A stretch of 8,905 nucleotides of DNA from Chlorobiota bacterium (GTDB lineage Bacteria > Bacteroidota > Bacteroidia > Bacteroidales > F082). Position numbers and translations under genes: made by a program. The stretch is from contig JAUXBM010000055.1 in assembly GCA_030619415.1 (NCBI GenBank), positions 1 to 8,905 on the forward strand. Reading direction: 5' to 3'. The notes beneath the pieces are model-generated. The model made no database searches. It saw nothing but the letters and a program-made list of their open reading frames with translations, and was not told where the DNA came from. Positions 1 through 5,525 of the stretch are shown here, piece by piece. Every line of letters begins with the position of its first letter. The stretch's first letter is position 1.

Positions 1-1356
1 AGGAAAGGATGCAGAATTGCAGCCGTTAAAGCAGGAAGTTCAGAAGCAGGAAGCCGCGCAGCATCTTCACATACCGGTGCATTGGCCAGCTCGGATGTAG
101 CTGTTGATGCACTTTTTAGAAAAGCTGGAATTGTGCGTTGTTATGGGCGCGAAGACCTTATTGCGGTTGGCTCAATTTTCACACTCCCGAAGATAAAAGG
201 CAAACGGATTGCAATAATTACCCATGCAGGCGGACCCGCAGTTATGTTAACAGATGCGCTTTCAGCGGGCGGACTCGAAGTGCCCACCATTGTTGGAGAA
301 GAAGCAGACGTGCTAAAAAATGAATTATTCCCGGGTTCCTCCGTATCAAACCCAATCGATTTCCTTGCCACGGGCACATCGGAACAATTAGGAACCATCA
401 TTGATTATGTCAACAATCAATTTGACAACATTGATGCGATGGTTGTTATTTTTGGTACTCCAGGACTCTTTCCGATTTTTGACGTGTATGATTTGCTTGA
501 TGAAAAGATGCAGACCACAAGGAAACCGATATATCCGGTATTGCCATCAACCCTTACCGCTAAAAAGGAAGTAGCCGATTTTGTTTCAAAAAACAGGGTT
601 TACTTCCCGGATGAAGTGGTGCTTGGAAAAGCACTGACAAAAGTGTATTACACGCAAAAGCCAGGCGATGAAAATGTCGATCTGCCTGAGATAAATACAA
701 AATTAATCGCTCAATTAATAACCGAAGCCCCTGATGGATACCTCGAGCCCAACTTAGTAGGCCGGTTGTTGGATGCTTCCGGGATAAAAAGGGCGAAAGA
801 AATTGTAATCGAGAACGTGCAATCTCTTCAGTCAGCCATTGATGAAGTTGGTTTTCCACTGGTCATGAAAGTAGTTGGGCCTGTTCATAAATCGGATGTT
901 GGAGGTGTGGTTCTTAATATTGAATCAACGAAGGAAGCACAATCAACATTTACAAGGATGATGAAAATTGACGATACTGACGGGGTGTTGCTACAACCAA
1001 TGTTAAGTGGAACTGAACTTTTCGCAGGAGTAAAAAAAGAAGACAACTTTGGTCATTTAATTTTATTCGGTATGGGTGGCATCTTTATCGAGGTTTTGAA
1101 AGATGCCCGTTCATTGCTTTCTCCCTTCAGTAAAGATGATGTGCTGGCTGAGATGAAAAAGTTAAAAAGTTACAAAATCATTACAGGGATAAGGGGCATT
1201 GAAGGAGTGAATGAATCAATATTTGCAGATATTATTACCCGACTTGCTGCGCTGATAAATGCTGCACCGGAAATAATTGAAATGGACCTAAACCCCTTAC
1301 TCGGATCTCCCGATAAGGTTGTGGCTGTTGACGCCAGGATTCGAATTAAGAAATAA
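1..1356 (+). CDS. Acetate/acyl-CoA ligase (ADP-forming), fused alpha-beta type, 5'-truncated by window edge
   Basis: The reading frame is open from base 1, giving 451 residues of a protein that starts upstream; TTG at 82 is an internal codon, not the start. Fused enzymes of this family are about 700 residues, so the N-terminal CoA-binding domain is probably what is missing. Fragment residues 10-30 carry the succinyl-CoA-ligase-like segment SSHTGALAS, whose His (fragment residue 24) matches the phosphohistidine loop. A CoA-ligase domain follows, then a linker near residues 220-235, then an ATP-grasp domain with HKSDVGGV (His 296), FGMGGIFIEVLKD and the C-terminal EMDLNPLL motif. The family converts acyl-CoA, ADP and phosphate to free acid, ATP and CoA in the cytoplasm, usually to gain ATP in fermentation. 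Acyl preference (acetate, branched or aryl) cannot be read from the sequence. It ends 7 nt before the next gene, so co-transcription is likely. Confidence 0.93.
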   Translation, partial: RKGCRIAAVKAGSSEAGSRAASSHTGALASSDVAVDALFRKAGIVRCYGREDLIAVGSIFTLPKIKGKRIAIITHAGGPAVMLTDALSAGGLEVPTIVGEEADVLKNELFPGSSVSNPIDFLATGTSEQLGTIIDYVNNQFDNIDAMVVIFGTPGLFPIFDVYDLLDEKMQTTRKPIYPVLPSTLTAKKEVADFVSKNRVYFPDEVVLGKALTKVYYTQKPGDENVDLPEINTKLIAQLITEAPDGYLEPNLVGRLLDASGIKRAKEIVIENVQSLQSAIDEVGFPLVMKVVGPVHKSDVGGVVLNIESTKEAQSTFTRMMKIDDTDGVLLQPMLSGTELFAGVKKEDNFGHLILFGMGGIFIEVLKDARSLLSPFSKDDVLAEMKKLKSYKIITGIRGIEGVNESIFADIITRLAALINAAPEIIEMDLNPLLGSPDKVVAVDARIRIKK

Positions 1357-1363
1357 GATCGAT

Positions 1364-2068
1364 ATGATTGGCAAGAAAGATTTCCTTTTCGCAGCGCTTT
1401 GCATTCTGTTCTTTTTGCCTTTTTTTATATTTCCGGATGTTTTAGGCCATTACGAGAAATTCAATCACGATCATGGACTAATTGCTGCTTTTGTCAAGTT
1501 TGCCGTTTTGGCTACGACCGGGGAAATTCTTGGACTCCGCATCAAAACAGGAAACTATTATGAAAAAGGATTTGGCATCCTCCCAAGGATGCTTGTTTGG
1601 GGGTTCATTGGGATTACGATCAAAATTGCTTTTATTATCTTCACAACCGGCACGCCGGCTTTTCTGGAATACCTTGGTCTCAACATTACAAATACTTCTT
1701 CCGACGATGGACTTAGCTTTAACAAAATATTGGTAGCGTTTTGCACCAGCCTGGCAATGAATGTGGTTTATGCCCCTGTAATGATGACTTTTCACAAGAT
1801 TACAGACACACACATTATCGAAACCGGTGGGACAATTAAAGGCTTCTTTAAACCGATAAATTTCAGAGAAATATTTATAAATTTGAACTGGGATGTGCAA
1901 TGGAATTTTGTCTTTAAAAAGACGATCCCTTTTTTTTGGATACCGGCACATACAATCACTTTTTTGTTACCTGCAGATTACCAGGTTTTGTTTGCTGCAT
2001 TGCTTGGGGTCGCCCTGGGAACTATTCTAGCGGTAGCTAATAAAATGGAAGGAAATAAAAAGCGCTAA
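1364..2068 (+). CDS. Multi-pass membrane protein, Mpv17/PMP22-like
   Basis: This encodes 234 residues from ATG 1364, which follows the upstream stop by 7 nt. An in-frame TTG at 1319 would overlap the ligase gene and add 15 polar residues ahead of the first helix, so the ATG is preferred. Hydrophobic segments lie near residues 7-27, 39-58, 73-95, 120-145 and 195-228, which predicts an inner-membrane protein with four or five helices. The last 45 residues, from WNFVFKKTIPFFWIPAHTI to about residue 228, resemble the end of Mpv17/PMP22 proteins, which is built on an aromatic-Pro-x-x-(Q)-x-x-NF-x-x-VP-x-x-YR pattern; here it reads FWIPAHTITFLLPADYQ. Eukaryotic members sit in mitochondrial and peroxisomal membranes and are thought to form channels. 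The bacterial role is unknown. Its place between a ligase and an aminotransferase could hint at movement of a small metabolite, but that is inference. The family assignment was made by eye. Confidence 0.72.
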   Translation: MIGKKDFLFAALCILFFLPFFIFPDVLGHYEKFNHDHGLIAAFVKFAVLATTGEILGLRIKTGNYYEKGFGILPRMLVWGFIGITIKIAFIIFTTGTPAFLEYLGLNITNTSSDDGLSFNKILVAFCTSLAMNVVYAPVMMTFHKITDTHIIETGGTIKGFFKPINFREIFINLNWDVQWNFVFKKTIPFFWIPAHTITFLLPADYQVLFAALLGVALGTILAVANKMEGNKKR

Positions 2069-2084
2069 TATAAAGACAGTAAAT

Positions 2085-3410
2085 ATGCGGAATATGAAAG
2101 AAACACCAATCGACTTTAGTATTGTTAACCAGAAAATTAAAGAAAGCCTGCTTCCTTCTATTGGAAAGGGATCTATTCGTGAAATTAAAAAACTAATCGA
2201 TGAAATTGAGAAGGCTACGGGTGATAAGTTCGTAAGGATGGAGATGGGGATCCCCGGTTTGCCGCCGGTAAAAATTGGTATTGAGGCCGAAAAGAAAGCG
2301 CTTGATGCCGGCATCCCTGCTATTTATCCGGATATTTTCGGGATATACCCTGTGAAAAGTGAAATACAACGTTTTGTTAAAATGTTCCTGAATATAGATG
2401 TACATATTGAAGGGTGCCTGCCGACTGTTGGATCAATGCAGGGGAGTTTTGCGTCATTTTACACCCTCAACCGTATGTACAAAGAACGCGAAGGAACGCT
2501 TTTTATCGATCCCGGATTCCCTGTTCACAAACAGCAGATTAAAATTATGGGCCACGGTTATCGGGCATTCGACGTGTATAACTACCGTGGCGAGAAACTG
2601 AGGGCCAAACTTGAGTCGATGCTTGAAACCGGAAAAGTTTCCACAATTATTTATTCCAATCCAAATAACCCATCGTGGATATGTTTTACTGAGCGCGAAT
2701 TAAAAATAATTGGGGAACTCGCTACCAAATATGAGGTAATTGTGTTGGAAGACCTGGCCTATTTTGGAATGGATTTCCGAAAAGATTATTCCAAACCGGG
2801 CGAGCCTCCCTATCAGCCCACTGTGGCAAATTATACTGATAATTATGTACTGCTTATTTCAAGTTCAAAAGTATTCAGCTATGCAGGGCAGCGAATAGGA
2901 ATGATGGTAATATCCGATAAGGTTTTCGACACAAAAGCACCTGACCTTTTGCGTTATTATAATTTTGATACTGTCGGACGTGCGATGGTTTTCGGAACGC
3001 TTTACGCCCTGAGTTCAGGCACGGCACATACTCCTCAATATGCCCTCGCCGCCATTCTTAAGTCAGTAAATGATGGCGAATATAATTTTGTTGAAGGAGT
3101 GAAAGAATATGGCAAGAAAGCCGCTATTATGAAGGATATGTTTTTATCGAACGGGTTTAAAATCGTTTATGATAAAGATGAGGATAACCCCATTGCCAAT
3201 GGTTTCTATTTTACTTTTTCTTACCCGGGTTTAACAGGGGAGGAGTTGTTGAGCGAACTGGTATATTATGGAATCAGTGCCATTTCGTTAGCCATAACCG
3301 GAAGCGAGCGGATTGAAGGCGCACGGGCCTGCGTTTCGCTTGTTAGCCGGGAACAATTCCCTGATCTTGAATACCGTTTAAAAAAATTCCACGAAGATCA
3401 TCAGAAGTAA
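2085..3410 (+). CDS. PLP-dependent aminotransferase, class I/II (fold type I)
   Basis: The protein has 441 residues from ATG 2085. An ATG three codons later (2094, giving MKETPIDF) is equally plausible; neither has a Shine-Dalgarno site. Landmarks match the aspartate-aminotransferase fold. A SNPNNPSW motif includes Asn195, which would contact the PLP ring. Asp223 and Tyr226 in VLEDLAYFGM would hold the pyridine nitrogen and O3'. Lys262 in ISSSKVFSYAGQRIG is the Schiff-base lysine, with Arg270 contacting the phosphate. Arg414 in ARACVSLVS is the likely substrate carboxylate binder. The N-terminal half has the segment GIPGLPPVKIGIEAE and a GSMQGSFAS loop near residue 120. It is a cytoplasmic enzyme that transfers amino groups between an amino acid and a 2-oxo acid; the substrate cannot be told. 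The gene begins 16 nt after the membrane-protein gene and two genes after the acyl-CoA ligase, consistent with a role in amino-acid catabolism. Confidence 0.9.
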   Translation: MRNMKETPIDFSIVNQKIKESLLPSIGKGSIREIKKLIDEIEKATGDKFVRMEMGIPGLPPVKIGIEAEKKALDAGIPAIYPDIFGIYPVKSEIQRFVKMFLNIDVHIEGCLPTVGSMQGSFASFYTLNRMYKEREGTLFIDPGFPVHKQQIKIMGHGYRAFDVYNYRGEKLRAKLESMLETGKVSTIIYSNPNNPSWICFTERELKIIGELATKYEVIVLEDLAYFGMDFRKDYSKPGEPPYQPTVANYTDNYVLLISSSKVFSYAGQRIGMMVISDKVFDTKAPDLLRYYNFDTVGRAMVFGTLYALSSGTAHTPQYALAAILKSVNDGEYNFVEGVKEYGKKAAIMKDMFLSNGFKIVYDKDEDNPIANGFYFTFSYPGLTGEELLSELVYYGISAISLAITGSERIEGARACVSLVSREQFPDLEYRLKKFHEDHQK

Positions 3411-3502
3411 ATTGTTAAATATTAGTTAATTAAGCTCCAAACACCTTTCAGATTATCGGGTTAATCAATTAAAATGTGTATTTTTCAGGCAAACTAGCCA
3501 AA

Positions 3503-3856
3503 ATGAATATGCAAACACAAATCATTAACCTTGATTTCCTTTCGGAATTTACCAAAAGTGATCGGGCAAAAATGCGTCGATACGTTGAAATGTATCTGAG
3601 AACTGCGCCAAAAGTGATCACTGAACTCCAATCTCATTTAGATTCGAATAATTTAGAAAGCCTGAAACTAAAAGCACATTCAATAAAACCACAGGTACAA
3701 TATATGGGTATTTCAGCGCTGAAAGATGTCCTTGCAGAAATTGAGTTGGCTGTAAATAATAAGTGTGAAACCAGTGAGTTACAACTACTGGTCGATCGTG
3801 CAAATGAGATTGGTTCAAAAGCTGTAGCAGAACTAAATGAATACCTCCAGAACTAA
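3503..3856 (+). CDS. Histidine-containing phosphotransfer (HPt) protein
   Basis: This is a small acidic-helical protein of 117 residues from ATG 3503. ATG 3509 is two codons later, and GTG 3476 would add nine residues. One HPt domain fills the protein. Residues 51-69 read LESLKLKAHSIKPQVQYMG, and His59 is the expected phosphoacceptor. The usual HxLKGxxxxxG signature becomes HSIKPQVQYMG, with Pro-Gln replacing Gly-Ser after the lysine; the trailing Gly69 is kept. There is no signal peptide or membrane helix, so it is cytoplasmic. In multistep phosphorelays an HPt carries phosphate between the receiver of a hybrid kinase and a final response regulator. The two genes that follow encode exactly such hybrid kinases, so they are its probable partners. 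It is separated from the aminotransferase gene by 92 nt, which could hold its own promoter; the segment TATTTTTC at 3479-3486 is a poor match to the Bacteroidota -7 element. Confidence 0.88.
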   Translation: MNMQTQIINLDFLSEFTKSDRAKMRRYVEMYLRTAPKVITELQSHLDSNNLESLKLKAHSIKPQVQYMGISALKDVLAEIELAVNNKCETSELQLLVDRANEIGSKAVAELNEYLQN

Positions 3857-3871
3857 TATAGTTTAGCAACT

Positions 3872-5521
3872 TTGCATTTGATCATCACTAAAATACGGAA
3901 CATCGCTTTGCTGTACATACTGTTTATTTGTCCGGCATTGTCGGCTCAAATTACAGATATTCATTCCGATCAGATCATCGATTCGAATCAATTAAGAATA
4001 AACGATTTCAAACAATCCATTATCAAATCTGCTAAAGCCGGTGATTACCGCTCGGCTACTGGATTTCAAGCTGCATTAATTTCCTTAAATGACTCGATAA
4101 TAGAAGCAAAAAGGGAAAAGGCTATTTCTAAGTTACGCGCATCTATCGAAACAAAAAAAGCAGAAAATGAAATTGCCCTTGCAAATACTTTGTCCGAGAC
4201 CCAGTCGGCTCAGTTGGAGAAAGAAAAACTCCAGCGATTTATTTATTTTTCCGGGGGCTTCTCACTGGTTATTATCCTTTTGGGGATGATTAGCCGGTTA
4301 AACTACTTGCGCATCACAAGGAATGAATCAAAAGAGAAAAGTTATAAGATCTCATTTGAGAAACAACGTGCCGAAGAAAGTGAGAAAGTAAGGGAAAAAT
4401 TTCTTGCAAAAATGAGCCACGAGATCAGAACGCCGATGAATGCCATCATGGGCATGACAAATATTTTAAAAAAAAACAACCATCTACCCGAACAGAGCAG
4501 GTACCTTGATGCCATCTGGCAGTCTTCCGAAAACCTGTTGGTCATCCTGAATGACATTCTTGATTTATCGCAACTGGAGGCCGGTAAAATCAAAATTGAA
4601 AAAGTTCATTTTCGGCCGATGGACGAACTGATGAAGCTCAGGGAAATTTTAAAGTACAAGGCGCATGAAAAAGGCATTGAATTGAATTGTGAGTTAGACG
4701 GGGCAATCCCGGAAAAACTTATCGGCGATCCTATCCGGTTGAATCAAATTTTGATCAACCTGACCGGGAATGCCATCAAGTTCACAGAGCATGGAAATGT
4801 GTTCGTTAGTATCCAACTAAAAGAAATTATAGATAAAGTAGCCACTATAAAAGTTATTATTCAGGATACCGGCATTGGAATTCCGGAGAATCGCCTCGAA
4901 AAAATATTTGAAAGCTTCATTCAGGCCGAAAGCGATACCACACGTAGGTTTGGTGGGACCGGACTCGGACTGACCATATCGAAAGAACTGGTACAATTAC
5001 AAAATGGAATAATAAGCGTGGAAAGTGAACCCGGTAAAGGGAGCATTTTTACCTTCGAAATTCCCTACCAGATAAGTGATGCGGTTGAATTAGAAAAAAC
5101 TGATCCGGCTCCTGCTACCAAAAAGACAGACTCGCACGAACTGCAAGGCTTGCATGTGTTGTTGGTTGAAGACAATGAATTCAATATTATGGTTGCCAAA
5201 GATGAACTAAACGAAATCATCAAAAATGTAAAAATTGACTTTGCTGAAAATGGAAAAATCGCTGTTGAAAAAGTCAGGAAAAGCACCTTTGATATTGTGC
5301 TAATGGATATTGAAATGAAGGAGATGAATGGCTACGAAGCAACAAAAGCAATCAGGAAACTGCCTGGGCCAAATAGCCATGTTCCGATCATTGCAATTAC
5401 AGCGAATGCCATGAAACAGGATATTGAAAAATGTTTTGAGGCCGGCATGGACGATCACCTGTCCAAACCTTTTGAATCGAATGAATTAGAATTAAAAATT
5501 AAAAAGCTCCTAAATATATAG
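3872..5521 (+). CDS. Hybrid sensor histidine kinase with minimal sensor region (HisKA, HATPase_c, receiver)
   Basis: There are 549 residues if TTG 3872 is the start; TTG 3878 is the alternative. No in-frame ATG exists before about residue 138, yet residues 5-25 form a good signal peptide ending ALSAQ, so a non-ATG start is needed. The frame is closed by the HPt stop codon just upstream. Residues 26-122 contain one TPR-like helix pair (AKAGDYRSATGFQAALISL) and a coiled coil. A membrane helix spans about 123-145. The HisKA domain holds His183 in KMSHEIRTPMNAIMG. The HATPase domain is complete: N-box Asn300 (GNAIKFT), G1 Asp332 (DTGIGIP) and G2 GGTGLGL at 361-367. The C-terminal receiver starts at VLLVEDNEFN, has phosphoacceptor Asp479 (LMDIEMKEMNG, lacking the usual Pro after MDxxM) and Lys in SKPF. 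It is predicted to autophosphorylate, pass phosphate to Asp479 and then to the HPt. Compared with typical TPR kinases the TPR array is almost gone. Confidence 0.9.
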   Translation: MHLIITKIRNIALLYILFICPALSAQITDIHSDQIIDSNQLRINDFKQSIIKSAKAGDYRSATGFQAALISLNDSIIEAKREKAISKLRASIETKKAENEIALANTLSETQSAQLEKEKLQRFIYFSGGFSLVIILLGMISRLNYLRITRNESKEKSYKISFEKQRAEESEKVREKFLAKMSHEIRTPMNAIMGMTNILKKNNHLPEQSRYLDAIWQSSENLLVILNDILDLSQLEAGKIKIEKVHFRPMDELMKLREILKYKAHEKGIELNCELDGAIPEKLIGDPIRLNQILINLTGNAIKFTEHGNVFVSIQLKEIIDKVATIKVIIQDTGIGIPENRLEKIFESFIQAESDTTRRFGGTGLGLTISKELVQLQNGIISVESEPGKGSIFTFEIPYQISDAVELEKTDPAPATKKTDSHELQGLHVLLVEDNEFNIMVAKDELNEIIKNVKIDFAENGKIAVEKVRKSTFDIVLMDIEMKEMNGYEATKAIRKLPGPNSHVPIIAITANAMKQDIEKCFEAGMDDHLSKPFESNELELKIKKLLNI

Positions 5522-5525
5522 TCAA

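Noticed and set aside
82..90. TTG at 82 as the start of the acyl-CoA ligase
   Set aside because: The frame is open to base 1, and the conserved SSHTGALAS segment begins before this codon, so the gene starts outside the window.
1478..1951. A 157-codon minus-strand frame opposite the membrane-protein gene
   Set aside because: The plus-strand frame has a clear membrane-protein pattern and operon-like spacing. The minus frame has no family signature.
3411..3502. Possible terminator between the aminotransferase and HPt genes
   Set aside because: The AT-rich partial palindromes here (around TTAATTAA) lack a GC-containing stem and a T run, so no terminator is supported.
3854..3856. Stop-codon readthrough producing an HPt-kinase fusion
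   Set aside because: TAA is a poor readthrough stop, and the kinase begins with an apparent signal peptide that would be internal in a fusion. Reinitiation is simpler.
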